Origin: Symbiodinium kawagutii
Taxonomy: Eukaryota; Sar; Dinophyceae; Suessiales; Symbiodiniaceae
Assembly (NCBI GenBank): GCA_009767595.1
Contig: VSDK01001298.1
Location: forward strand, 1-64,000
DNA length: 64,000 nucleotides
Reading direction: 5' to 3'
Each line of letters begins with the position of its first letter. Position 1 is the first letter of the stretch. Positions 52,330 through 63,937 of the stretch are shown here, in pieces. The translations under genes were made by a program, and so were the position numbers. The notes beneath the pieces are model-generated. The model worked only from the letters and a program-made list of their open reading frames with translations. It was not told where the DNA came from and ran no database searches.

Positions 52330-54180
52330 AGTCGCTCTGAAAAAATTTAACCGCCCTCACTTGGCAGGCGCGGAAACACACAATTTGGGAAACACAATGG
52401 GTTTTACCAAAATTTGGCACACGGGTCCACCTCAATCCCGCGAAGTTCCGCCCGAATCCCGGGAGGGTCTCCCCGAATTGTTTTTTCAAGCCTGCCAAGT
52501 AAAAACCTCACCCATGAGTAGACACTATCTCGCAATTTTGTAACGCCCTATGAGCCGCAAATTTTGCCTTAAAAATTCCTTTGCCCGAAGGCAGGACAAT
52601 TTACACCATCCATGGCAAGTTGCTATTTCCAGGTGTATGCATGTGTGTGTAGTTCTTTTGGGCCCCCTGTTCCTGTCATGCTTTGCCATTCCCGCAATAT
52701 ATGCGCCCATGGCCTGTAAACAAACCATATCAAAAGTTCGTGATGTTAGAAGCCAAATCAATAACGCCAAGAAGGGCACAAACCAATAACGTGCGCCCAG
52801 GGTCAACTTTCAATTTTCAATCCCGCATGCCTGTCGGCAGCCCCTTTGGGCGCAGGAAAATGGAGGTGAAACGCGTCACTCAGTTGTCCGCTGTGGCCGG
52901 CAAAAAGCGCAAAAGCCATCCTTTGCGCCCAGGGTCAACATCCTTGATCTTGCATACGTAACCTGAAAAAATCCGCGTGGCTCCCAAACGTGTAGTGGTC
53001 ATGTTCCGAACCTGGGGAAACGCATTGCCACCACCACGACGTAGCATTGCCCGGATCGGAATTGGCCGGGTCATTTCAAGATTGACGCCTGCCCATGGCA
53101 TTACGAAAATGAATGGCATGATTCCCGTTGTGGCCTCAGGTTTCCCAAGAACTTTCGTGAGGACGAAACTTGAAAAACAATTGGTTACACCTGTTCCTGG
53201 TTACCACTCGATAGGACCCTGGCCATTACAGAGGAACAGTTTTTGCAATCCATGGTTTCCAAGCAACCACATTGCACGACAACCTTCTCAGCTTGAACAT
53301 TAGCATCTCGGCCACAGACGCACGGAAAAAATTTGGTTATCCATGGTTTCCGCCTAATTCCCTCTATCAAATGTTGCGTCGGCCCCATGGACCACCCGAG
53401 CAAGCAAGTCGTATGACCAAGAACTTGTGTCTTAAAAATGAATTGTATATCCTGATTTTTTGTGGTTCATACACAATAATTGTGGAAAAATCCGGGATTC
53501 TGAATTCCCAGGGGGTCCCGCCAAGGCGTCGTGCTTCGATGTCGTTAAGGAAGCGTTTCCACCACGCCTTCGACATGAAATAAACCAACCCATGGATGGA
53601 AGCCTGCAACAAAATGAATGGTGTTTTTCCCAAGGCAAACGACAGGAAGGGTAAGTCAGAACCAAAAAATTAAACCAGGGACAGTGCTGCCCTGAAACCG
53701 AACGTGTGACGTCATGAATGTATTGTTCACCCATGTTACAAATATTTCCGACAGGTTCAACAAGAGAGCGTCATCATGCGTCATCCACTGTTTAAAAATT
53801 TCTTGGCCAACAACTTCAACCAAGAGACCTTCCAATGGAGACGGGTATAACAATTTAGCCGGGGGATTTCGAACAAATGCAATTTTGTTTGCATCGTCCC
53901 GGAGCTTGTGGGGACCGTGGTCATTGGATGTCATTAGCTGATGTGGACGGGTGTAAAACAAAAAACAAACAGGGCTAAAAAATTTAAACGCCATGCGCAG
54001 GTAACGTTTTTTTTTTTTAAGGGGCACGGAGGGAAACGTTTCTCATCGAGGGGTCTGCGCCCATCTTTGCATAGACGCGCCGTGGTTTTTCGAGGCTAAA
54101 ATTCCACAATGCAATTGGATATTATTGTTCGCATCATTGTACCGTCAAATTGGGACTGCCCAGTTGAGCAGTCGAAGGCC
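52330..54180. other. No recognised gene; mixed open frames
   Basis: Several 60-120 codon frames on both strands (for example minus 53656-54027 and plus 52977-53303) without recognisable motifs. The phrase GCGCCCAGGGTCAAC occurs at 52793 and 52926. Possibly remnants of retroelement 5' regions. Confidence 0.35.
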
Positions 54181-54239
54181 CGCAACCTACAACCCTCTAT
54201 GATTTGAGGAACAGGTGATGGAACAAACGAAAAAACTGG

Positions 54240-55393
54240 CGACTACCAACAACAACGGCCACAAAGAGAACCGAAACAGTCGTGGCAGCATCCTGAAATA
54301 CAACTGTTGGTCCAACAGCGGAAAGATGCACGTACAAACGAGGACAAGAAAATAGTTTCAAAAATGTTGCGAAAGAGACCCCATCAATTTTTACGATGGA
54401 AAGGGAACCAACGAACTGCACAAACTTTGACGGAATTCCGAGACTTGAATCGGCTGCACGGGCACAATCTGACTGGGACACCGGCGAAGGATGTTGCTGA
54501 CAACACTGCCCCGACGCAACAAGAATTCACACGTTGGTTGGGAAATATTTTTTTCTTCTGATCATGGCTCGGGGTTGGACAGCTCAGGAGACGAACCCAC
54601 GGAAACCATCCCTCCGTTTTCCTTCTCTGAATTGAAGGCGGTGGTCTCATCATTGAAATGTGGAAGGTGTGCCGCTGTGGACGGTATTGTGGCTGAAATG
54701 TTCATCTGTGCTGGCGACGATCTATGGCGGTGTTTCTTGGACATCTTCAACACGATGATTGTGAACAACACATTCGATTCAGCTTGGTACCGCACTGTTT
54801 TCACAATGTTGCCAAAAACTAGGGATTCCTCGAAGCCAAGCAATTGGCGACCAATACCCTTTTTGAAAATCAGTTACAATTTTTTCCGGGTTGTTGTTGA
54901 ACCGTTTGTTGCCTTCCTTGGAGCACGAGCAGCCGGCAGACCAATTCTTGGCATTGATGATGCGATGGTGGTTTTGGAAAACGTTTGCGGGAAAACTTTG
55001 GTTTGGGAGTCGGACATATGGTTTGCTAGCCTTGATCTACAGAAAGCTTTTGGCCGCATAGGACATGATTCGTTATTTCAAGCATTGCAGGCACAAGGGG
55101 TCCCAGACACTTACCTTCGAGCGCTGCGCCGGTTGTACGCTGATCAATCTGGGACAGTTCGCGGTAGCACCCTTGTTTCCGACATCACGCGTGGAGTGAA
55201 ACAAGTTGATGCCTTAAGCCCTATGTTGTTCAATTCCCGCTTGGAACATGCCATGCGAAAATGGAAACAATCCTTGCAATCATCTATATCCGTTATGCCG
55301 ATGACCTCTTGTTATTTGCAAAATCATGGCGGGAATCGCGGAAATATTAATCTGGGCCTAATATGGCTTAACAATGTTTCAAATGGAATTTAG
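54240..55393 (+). pseudogene. LINE reverse transcriptase, 5' half, frameshifted (copy A)
   Basis: A linker region (R-T-A-Q-T-L-T-E-F-R-D-L-N-R-L) breaks frame at the T run near 54547. The next frame gives P-F-S-F-S-E-L-K-A-V-V-S-S-L-K-C-G-R, W-F-A-S-L-D-L-Q-K-A-F-G-R-I, and V-D-A-L-S-P-M-L-F-N. A second shift puts the Y-A-D-D motif (55294-55305) into another frame. Non-LTR RT by motif order. Inactive. Confidence 0.8.
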
Positions 55394-55722
55394 GCATGGA
55401 TGCCGAACATAGATGGAGCTATTTCAACTTGTGTCCGTCAAACGCAAATCCCCATGGAACCCAGCTTACAACTAACATATGCTAACATCAGCTAACCGCT
55501 AATCACACAAACCAACTGATCGCCAACCAACCAACAAATCAAGAAACAGTAACTGTTCCCACTGTACATATTTTGCTTCAATTATCGCTCATGCCAAATA
55601 GTATCAAAAAAAGGTCCGTGCCTAGCAGCTAGCGAGCGATGCCATGGTTTGCGTAGATTGGTTTCAAGAAGGCTGCGGCTACTCTGAATCAGGCTCGGCT
55701 GGTTGACATCACCGGGTAGTAT

Positions 55723-55891
55723 GGTCTAAAATGGTTTTACTTCATTCTTGGGTTTGACATCTTGAATTTTGACATCGAGAAGTAAATTGATTCTAGACCC
55801 TAGGTGCTGGTACCCAGGGGGGGTCTAAAATGATAAAAATCTGTGAACGGAGATGCTACAATAACACCATTCTAGACCCCCATTTTAGACC
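55723..55891. mobile_element. 169-bp MITE-like insertion with 12-bp inverted repeats
   Basis: GGTCTAAAATGG at 55723-55734 and CCATTTTAGACC at 55880-55891 are perfect inverted repeats. An internal GGGTCTAAAATG (55821) and GGTCTAATATGG (55901) are related. It sits in the DNA that separates LINE parts. No target duplication identified. Confidence 0.45.
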
Positions 55892-55934
55892 CTTGACAAG
55901 GTCTAATATGGAATACCCAAGGTCCCTCGGTTGT

Positions 55935-56635
55935 AGTTGAGGGTATTTATTGGTCGTTGAACTCAATTGCATACGTTTACGTTTGAATACTTGCAAGACA
56001 AAATTGTTCACGACATCCTTTGTGGAACATCCATTATACATCGATGCTTGTGGTGACCCGTGGGGCTGGGACCAACACAAATATCTTGGCCGTACCATGT
56101 GTGGAAATTTGAAAAGTCGTGGCTTGGCCGAACTGCAGCACAGGTTCCGTCTTGGTTGGATGACTTTTCACAAACACAGGTTCGTCTTCACAAGCGGATA
56201 CATTGCCCGGCAACTACGAATGAAACATTGAAACTGTTTGATGCCGTCATCTTTCCAGTAGTCTTGTTCGGTTGGGCTACATTGCCTTTTGGCAAAATTT
56301 GATTACCAGACCGTGGACAAATTAGAGCGGGAAATGCTTCGTTTGATTGTCCGTTGGGCACGGCTTGACGGTGAAGATTGGTTTGATTGACACCATGTCC
56401 CGGATGAACCGGAAAATGGTTTTTGCAACGTCGGTTTGGGAATGCAAACCGTGGTCCTTGCAGATCTTCAAAGAGCAATTTCGTGTCGCAACAAAAATCT
56501 TCAATCAACAAAATTCCTGGGCTGCAGCAACGAGCAACTGGACTCCAACTACTGGATGGCAGCAAAATTTTTTCTACTGAACCCAAACGCAGGCCAGGTC
56601 GTCCATCAAAACGACGAGATGACAATTTAGAAAAA
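55935..56635 (+). pseudogene. LINE post-RT region, frameshifted (3' part of copy A)
   Basis: Segments K-T-K-L-F-T-T, H-K-Y-L-G-R-T-M-C-G, F-H-K-H-R, then K-L-F-D-A-V-I-F-P-V-V-L-F-G-W-A-T-L and a C-terminal R-R-P-G-R-P-S-K-R. They align one-to-one with copy B downstream but are spread over several frames. Confidence 0.7.
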
Positions 56636-57720
56636 TTTGCGATTGTTTTTGAAGCAGTTCGCGGAAAATCCTCTGAATGGAAATTGGGTCTTTGGTTTGC
56701 AAGCTTGGACTTACAGAAGGCCTTCGACAGAATTGAGTACGATGCATTATTCCGCGCCCTCTCCAGTCAGGACGTGGATGAAGGATACATTGAGGTTCTA
56801 GCATGTCTGTACCACGGCCAAACAGGTTCAGTCCGAGGCAGTCGTACATTCAACATAGACCGAGGTGTCAGACAGGGCGACGTTCTTAGCCCCCTTCTGT
56901 TTAATGCAGGTCTCGAACAAGCAATTGCTTCATGGAAACGTCGTTTGCATGAACATGGCGTGGCCATTGGTGACAGAGAACGGTTGACCAACATCCGGTA
57001 CGCAGATGATTTGATGCTGTATGCAAAATCTTTGCCGGAAATGATTGAAATGATGGAGATGCTGCTGTCGGAACTCGCCTTGGTTGGCTTACACTTGAAT
57101 GCCGCAAAAACGAAATTGTTCACTACTGATCCTGATCACACGTTGCAACATATTGTTGTTGGTGATGCTTCTGTTGAAATTCTGCTGGGGGACGCCGTCC
57201 ACAAATATCTGGGACGGAAACTTTGCGGTGAAATTTCCCAACGCAGTACTGTGGATCTGGCACATCGTCTTCAAGCTGCGTGGGGGCGTTTTCACAAACA
57301 CAAAAATACTCTGCTAAACAAAGATGTGTCTTTGAAATTGCGGCTGAAATTGTTTGATGCAGTCGTGAGTCCCACTGCGATTTTTGGTTTGGCTACCTTT
57401 GCCCTCACACAAACTCAGTTGTCAAAGCTGGACAGTGCTCAAAAACGCATAAACGGCAATATCGGATGGTGTCATCTTTCCAGTGCAAAGACAACAAATG
57501 GCCAGTTTTGGCATCATCCTGGAACCCTTTGGACCATTGGTGGTTAAACTTCGACATCATGCCTAAACGGTTGCCTGGTCGTCCATACCAGAGGTGGGAT
57601 GACAGGCTAGCTTCTTTTGCAATGTTAAAATTTGGATCATCATGGCCCGAAGCGGCCAAGAGGCGAACAGAATGGATTGCCGAAGAGCATTCCTTTTTAA
57701 ATTTCTGTTGCCAAAGATGA
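56636..57720 (+). pseudogene. 5'-truncated LINE with intact RT core (copy B)
   Basis: L-W-F-A-S-L-D-L-Q-K-A-F-D-R-I-E-Y, G-V-R-Q-G-D-V-L-S-P-L-L-F-N and I-R-Y-A-D-D-L-M-L-Y-A are in one frame, followed by H-K-Y-L-G-R-K-L-C-G-E and K-L-F-D-A-V-V-S-P-T-A-I-F-G. A frameshift near 57500 leads to the C-terminal L-P-G-R-P-Y-Q-R-W-D-D-R and a stop at 57718. Endonuclease and RT fingers are missing. Confidence 0.8.
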
Positions 57721-58720
57721 TTTTGTTTTTCCGTTCCCCATGTCCTACTAGGATCGTAGTCTGCAAGGCTCGGATGGGGCGAAATGCGAAATGCGAAATG
57801 CGAACTATTTTCGGATGTCGTGGGTCACAGCTGCACGGCTCCGGCCAGAACGGCCGCTTTTGGAATAGGTGCATATACAGTTGTGAGCGTAGGATCGAGG
57901 CGATCCGGACGGGCGAAAAAAAAAAGAAAGCGAGAGGACCATGTCGTTATTTTGAAATTTGGACTTCGGAAATCGTCATGTTGCCCCGTCTCGGTTGTGG
58001 ACGTCGTGGTAGCGGGAAGGGTCTGCTGACAGGCCGTCGGTCCGAATGGACACGACCTGCGCGCACATAGACGAAATTATGTCCCGGACAGTTTATCACT
58101 TTGCCCGTTTATCGGAAGCGGCACATTTATTTTGGATTATTTTGGCACTCATTTGCTGCATGGTTGCACCACGATGATGAAATCATATGAGCTACAGGAG
58201 ATGGACCTTCAAACAATTGAGTTACGGTTCCCTCCCCTGTTCTTCACCCTGTTCCTTTTGCTGTTCCGAAAGTACCGTTGTTCCTGCAACTATTCTTTTT
58301 GTTATTCTAGAATTGCCCCTGTTCCGGCAACTGTTTCTTTTGGTGTTCCAATGCTGGAAACCAGCCTTGTGCATGATGTTTCCCCATCCAAGAATAAATC
58401 AAATACCTTAATGCGTTTCTTTTGTCAATCCGGATTCCTGCGCAACAATTTTTTTACAGATCAAAAAAGTCACGAATTGTTGAAAAAGTACCGCGTTGAT
58501 CTATAAGCAGTTTTTGGTGGAATTTTTCCGATCAAAGCTGGCATGCAACATGCGCATACACATATGCGCGGGTTGAATTGGCTGGGTTTGGGACCGGTTT
58601 CGGGAACAGGTGTGGGAATGGTTGCTGGCTGCACGGGACGCCCACGATGGTCCCGAGAATGGTCCTGAAAATGGTCACGGAAAGGGGTCCTGGGAAAATG
58701 CCCAAGACCCAAAAAAATAT
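57721..58720. other. No recognised gene
   Basis: Contains (GAAATGC)3 at 57780 and a pyrimidine-rich CTGTTCC stretch (58230-58340) related to the minisatellites downstream. Open frames here carry no known motif. Confidence 0.4.
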
Positions 58721-58732
58721 GGAGGATGTTTC

Positions 58733-58985
58733 GAGGAACAACCATTCCCCCAACCATTCCTCCAACCACTCTTCCAACCACTCTTCCAACCATTTTTCCA
58801 ACCATTTTTCCAACCATTCTTGCAACCAGTCTTTCCAACCATTTTTCCCCTCCAACCATTCCCGCAACCGTTCCTCCAACCATTCTTCCAGCCGTTCTTC
58901 CCCCTATTACCATTCTTGCAACCGTTTTTTCAATCATTTTTTCCCTTTGTGCCATTATCCCAACCATTTTCCGAACTTTTTCTTT
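58733..58985. repeat. 12-bp minisatellite (CCAACCATTCTT)
   Basis: About twenty units with drift (CCAACCATTTTT, GCAACCGTTCCT). All three plus frames and the minus frames stay open because of the period, so the Asn/His/Ser, Pro/Phe and Trp/Leu/Glu proteins are not credible. Confidence 0.85.
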
Positions 58986-59094
58986 TAAGGCAGACTCACT
59001 TGCGCCCATTTAAATCCAAGCCGTAAACAAATGACACCATTGAAAAAACAGTGCCCCAAGTGCACAAACTCAAACCCAAAGGAAGGACCCTTGG

Positions 59095-59295
59095 GGGCAA
59101 GGAGCAACCAGAACAGACAGTTAGAAGAAACCAGGAATGGTCTTGGGGCAGAAAGGCAACGAGAACAGTTGAGGGAATGAAACAAGGAATGAACTGTGGG
59201 AAAGAAAAGGGGCAAGAACAGTTGGAGGAATGAACCCTGGAATGACTCTTGTGGGAAGAACAGCAACCAGAACAGGTAGGGGAATGAACCCGGGA
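59095..59295. repeat. About 53-bp tandem repeat, four copies
   Basis: Units contain AGAACAGTTGGAGGAATGAA and CTTGGGGGAAG. The core is close to the reverse complement of the array at 58733-58985. Confidence 0.7.
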
Positions 59296-59379
59296 ATGGT
59301 TTCAAAAATACTTGGTACTTTCCGGTCTGTGGCTGGCGGATAATTTCATAACACTACGACCCCTCGGCTCTTCAATGGT

Positions 59380-59470
59380 TGAGCGCATGTTAGGACCCAA
59401 TTTTTGCAAAAGGGATTTGGTGAGCGGCAGGGTCGCTACACCAAACAGTGCCGTTGGAAAGACAACCAAA
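59380..59470 (-). pseudogene. Short LINE fragment (minus strand)
   Basis: The minus frame reads V-V-F-P-T-A-L-F-G-V-A-T-L-P-L-T-K-S-L-L, matching V-V-S-P-T-A-I-F-G-L-A-T of copy B. The rest of this frame is unrelated. Confidence 0.6.
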
Positions 59471-59819
59471 CCGAAAAATCGAACTCGCCGCATTTTCAAT
59501 CGGACCCTGTTTATTGGTTTGCACGTGTTTGTGCTCAAGCACTTTGGCCAAAATTGCTTGCAACCTGTGACTTGCTTTGGCCTCAGTTCAGGATGACAAA
59601 TCACCCACCAGGCCACCAGGACACTCCGATCACTCCGCTGACCCCTTCTGTTATTACAGGGTTTGTTATGGTTTATTTTCGACCTGGATTTTTGAAACAA
59701 TGTCCGATCTTTCCGTTGAGAGATTACCCGTTGTGGAATGCAACATGAACAAATGGTTAAATGGTTTGCACATGAGCAATTTACATGCATCGGAATTTTG
59801 TTGAAAATGTCCATATATA

Positions 59820-60640
59820 GAATTATATAGACACATGTTTGCGCATTTACCGCGCGTTGCGTAGGAAAACACGCACCAAGTAATTTTCATCACGTGCATT
59901 TTTGCACCTCAACCTTTGCTTCAATTTTGACCGGTCCACCAGCAATTCCACCAACACTCAACCGTTTGTACCTGCGAAAGCGGTTGCGACTTGGATTGGC
60001 CAATGGTGGATTGAACCAGCCCGCTCGTCGACGATAGTTTGCAACTGGTCACAATAGTGAACATCATGGATGCAACAAAGGACAACAGGAATTAACAGGA
60101 AATTAGGCAATGCTTTGCACACGCTGTAAAAATTGGTTTGGAAATATATGTGGCGTTCAACGACGCGTTCCCACAAACCGGGTCCACTTTATGCCGCGTT
60201 GTTGTCGGTAGATGTTCCATTTTTGCACGCAGCAACGCTTTCACTTTGCAAAATGATCACATTTTTTCAGGCATGTTGTTGATCTTTGGGCCGTTGCAGT
60301 TGGCCAGAATTACGAACAAATTAGCATGATGAGGATGATAGTGTTGATGGTGTACGCAACCGACCGCAAGTTCTCATCCGTTTTTTTTTAGCAAAAGCCA
60401 GACAAAGACACGGGCCCGCAAGGGAAGGCCCGCCAAAGGAGATCAACCACCAGAACGTGGACGCCGATGATAACCACAACGTTTTGCCACCAAGGAAACA
60501 TCCGTGAAATCGGGATGCAACTGGTAATGGCAGGGAGGGCAACAACTTAAAACAGACGGTTCAAGTGAAGGAAAACCTCACAAAAGATTAAAGGACCGGA
60601 TAACTGCACATGAGAACATTGCCTATAGACAAGGACTATC
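59820..60640. other. No recognised gene
   Basis: AT-rich DNA, a TTTTTTTTT run at 60381, and short polar frames without motifs. Confidence 0.4.
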
Positions 60641-60651
60641 GATGGAGATTG

Positions 60652-60797
<146 letters not shown>

Positions 60798-61022
60798 GGT
60801 TTATCGATATGGAGCGTGGGCGGAAGAGCAAGAAGGAAGAACACGGAAGGAGGAGTGCAGGAGGATGGGAAGGAGGAAGGGGGTGGAGAATGACCGGGTG
60901 GACACGACCAAAAAAAAACAAACCAATACCCCACAATTTTATGTGAAAAAATCAAGTTCACCTGCCACACAAAATGCACACATAAATATCTGCACACAAC
61001 TAAAATACATCACTGACCAACC

Positions 61023-61215
61023 GCACCAAGACCAAACGGACCAATACCAAACAAACCAAGACCAAACGTACCAAGACCAAACGCACCAAGACCAAACGCA
61101 CCAAGACCAAATGCACCAAGACCAAACGAACCAAGACCAAACTGACCAAACTTACCAAGACCAAACAAACCAAGACCAAACGTACCAAGACCAAACGCAC
61201 CAAGACCAAACGTTC
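61023..61215. repeat. 15-bp minisatellite (ACCAAGACCAAACGC)
   Basis: About thirteen units. In one plus frame it would read H-Q-D-Q-T repeats and in the minus frame V-L-V-R-L; no gene context supports translation. Confidence 0.9.
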
Positions 61216-61310
61216 CAACATGTACCAACCCTCTACAGAGCCACTCGCACAATGTCATGCATCAAAAATACCACGCTGGCCATACGAAACAGAGCAAATG
61301 TACAGCAAAT

Positions 61311-61498
61311 GCCACGCCAGCCGCACAAAATGACCGGGGACCATGGCGCCCCAGGGCGCGCAAACCCTCCGCGCAGCCCCTACAGATGAAGCCAAAATGC
61401 CACGCCAACCACACAAAATGAACGGCGACCATGGCGCCCCAAGCGTAAACATTCCGCCCAGCCTTTACAGATGAAGCCAGAAGTACCACGCCGGCCAC
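61311..61498. repeat. About 88-bp tandem duplication
   Basis: GCCACGCC at 61311 and 61399 and a third partial start near 61485, each followed by ACAAAATGA, ACCATGGCGCCCCA and TACAGATGAAGCCA. Copies differ at several bases. Confidence 0.75.
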
Positions 61499-61519
61499 CA
61501 ACATCATGCACACAAGAAA

Positions 61520-61520
<1 letters not shown>

Positions 61521-61602
<82 letters not shown>

Positions 61603-61720
61603 NNNNNNNNNNNNNNNNNNNNNTGGTGATGGTGATGGTGATGGTGATGGTGATGGTGATGGTGATGGTGATGATGATGATGATGATGATGACGACAATG
61701 ATGATGACGATGATTATGAT
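61521..61720. repeat. (GAT)n and (GGTGAT)n microsatellite with assembly gap
   Basis: GAT run to 61602, 21 N at 61603-61623, then (TGATGG)n and GAT. The true length is unknown. Confidence 0.95.
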
Positions 61721-62354
61721 CAGAAGGAGGAGCACGGGAGGAGGTTCACAGCATGAGGAGCGTGGGAGGAGGAGGAAGAGAACGACCAGCGGGACACGAC
61801 CAAAAGATTTAAACCCGCAATTCTTTGTGGGGAAAAAAAGTCTTTGTCCCTCGTCACCATGTCCTAAATTCAGAGACACATCAGCGTAGCGTCCCCCACC
61901 ATGTAGCTGCCAAAGCGGCCAAGACAAACCTCGCAAAGGTAGCCGAGGTCGCAAACGAAGATAAATTGAGGAGAGTTCACGGTCAGCATCACGGAGAAAT
62001 GCAAAAACCCAAACCAACTTGTACAAACAACAAGCATGCAACCTCAGGGCCCAATGGCACCAAGACAGAGATCCTCATCCAAGCTCAGGGAGCCTGTATA
62101 AGGCAGAAAGAGATGCCCCCAAAATTGCGGGATTGTTATTCAGGCCGAGTCCCGCCCAGCTCCGAGGAAAATCACAACCGTGCTGTGCCAAAGCAAAATT
62201 GCATGCGCCTTCTCCAACAAGTATTTGCTGTGCCTGATGTTCATGTGGTGCGTGTTGGTTTTGTCTCTTGGAAAAGGGGGCGATGGAAGCAAGAGAGGGA
62301 GACTGAGAGAGAGAGAGGGAGAGACACAGAAGGAATGAAAATGAAAAAATCTAC

Positions 62355-63145
62355 ATGTTCGGCCGGACATTGGCACAAATCGACATGTTGTTTTTTGATG
62401 TGGTTTGCAGGTTTGGTTTGCGGTTTGGCGTGTTGGTTGTTAAATGGTTAGTGTTCAATTGTTTGGATCATTGTTGGTTTTGTATGGTTTTGTTCCTTTG
62501 GGTTCGGCATTTTTGCATCCCGTTTTTGCCAATCCCTTGGTGTTCTTTGGTCCTGTCCAGTGTTGCTTCCTTGGGATTTTATGTAGTGTTGTTTCTGTGC
62601 GTGTGCCACCTTTTGGCTTCGGTTTCCCTTGCTGCCAGCAAAAAAGGTCGCGCTACTTTCAGGTCTTTCGCATGGGGTATAGGAGGAATTGCAATCAAAT
62701 TTCCTATCAATCGTTCTCTCTTTGATCCAGGGGCAGCCTGCATGCATGTTGGCATAAATTTGCGCACATTTACAGGCGCACAGATGCGCGCACATGCACG
62801 CGCACATTCGTTCAAGGTGCAGTGAAGGCCCTGAAACCTCCTGCATGCTCTGAAATTTTCGTTCGGGTGAACTTGCAAAGGTTGATTTCCTGGTCCAACC
62901 GTGTGGTTGGAATTGCGACATGTAAGGAATGCTTGCCAGGAGATGACAAGTGGCAATGAAGACCCGTGAAACATACCCGGCAAATCCTTGCAATGCGTTA
63001 CTCGGACCCGACAAAGAGACCACGCGAGGTTGTTGTTCAATTGGACTATTTTGTTTGGAGTTTGTTCAAAATGCGGTAGGTTGCGTTTTGCACATAATTT
63101 CAAACATGGCATAACACACTTGAACAGAACAAGTTTTGTGAACAA
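62355..63145. other. Overlapping long open frames, function doubtful
   Basis: Two minus frames (62448-63023, 62579-63145) and one plus frame (62355-62825) are open together. No motif, signal or splice pattern favours one. CGCACA-type repeats at 62760-62805 contribute. It may be the promoter/5' region of the gene that starts at 63217. Confidence 0.3.
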
Positions 63146-63160
63146 AAAATGCCATCACTG

Positions 63161-63191
63161 CGAGGGAGAGAGGAAGAGAGAGAGAGAGAGA
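63161..63191. repeat. (GA)n microsatellite upstream of the last gene
   Basis: GAGGGAGAGAGGAAGAGAGA run ending 26 bp before the ATG at 63217; it would be in the 5' UTR or promoter. Confidence 0.8.
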
Positions 63192-63216
63192 TTGCACCGT
63201 TTTCGCTCCTTTCGCC

Positions 63217-63775
63217 ATGGAGGCCCTGCTGCGGCGCCCTTTGGTAGGTAAATACGCAGTCGTGCTGGCCACGATGCAATTTGCCAATTGTGTGGCAGGT
63301 TCAGGTGACATGACGCAGCACCAGCAGATGTTGAGCAGTTTGTGGGATGAGCACGTTCGGTACGAGTTCAGCCCTGACCATAAAAGTGTGGAGAAGACAG
63401 TGGGAACTATGGTGGAGGAATCGTATGTGAACCACATCCCCACAAGTATTGGAGGACTTGGAAAAGCTATGTTGGAAGACTTCTACGGCAAGCACTTTAT
63501 TTTTTCCAATCCGGAGATGATTTTCGTACCTGTTTCTCGGACTGTGGGTCACAACCAGTTGGTGGATGAAATGGTCGTGCGAACCAATCACACGAAACCC
63601 ATTCCATGGCTTCTGCCTGGCATCTCACCAACAGGGAAGCAGCTTGAATTTCCCTTGGTGGCCATCATTCGTTTTGCAGAAAGTTTGCCTGGACAGTGGC
63701 GCCTGGCACATGAACACATCTATTGGGATCAAGCTGGGGTGCTCGCTCAGGTTGGATTGCTGGATCCTTGGCCAA
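63217..63775 (+). CDS. SnoaL-like (NTF2-fold) protein, dienelactone-hydrolase-associated family, exon 1
   Basis: ATG in GCCATGGAG starts M-E-A-L-L-R-R-P. The body matches the SnoaL-like domain common beside or fused to dienelactone hydrolases: A-V-V-L-A-T-M-Q-F-A-N-C-V-A-G-S-G-D near residue 15, Y-V-N-H-I-P-T near 68, P-V-S-R-T-V-G near 107, M-L-P-G type W-L-L-P-G-I-S-P-T-G-K near 133, and H-E-H-I-Y-W-D-Q-A near 166. Donor GTTTGG at 63776 leaves phase 1 and fits the next exon; GTCAGT at 63781 does not. The fold binds small molecules. The substrate is unknown. Confidence 0.85.
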
Positions 63776-63937
63776 GTTTGGTCAGTCGGCCATCAATTTT
63801 TTTTGGCGTGTGTTTGGTGTTTGGCAATGTATTTTTGGTCAGTTAGTTGAATTTAGTTCAACGCTGGATATAATGTTGGCTGCACCATTCCGATGGTCGG
63901 CAGTTTTCATGGTTTCATTTGAGGTTTTTTGTTTCAG

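Noticed and set aside
58470..59026. Trp/Leu/Glu, Asn/His/Ser and Gln/Pro/Phe proteins of 95-179 residues
   Set aside because: All frames of a 12-bp minisatellite are open because the period is a multiple of three.
62448..63145. Two minus-strand frames of about 190 codons as genes
   Set aside because: They overlap each other and a plus-strand frame, contain CGCACA repeats, and show no motif.
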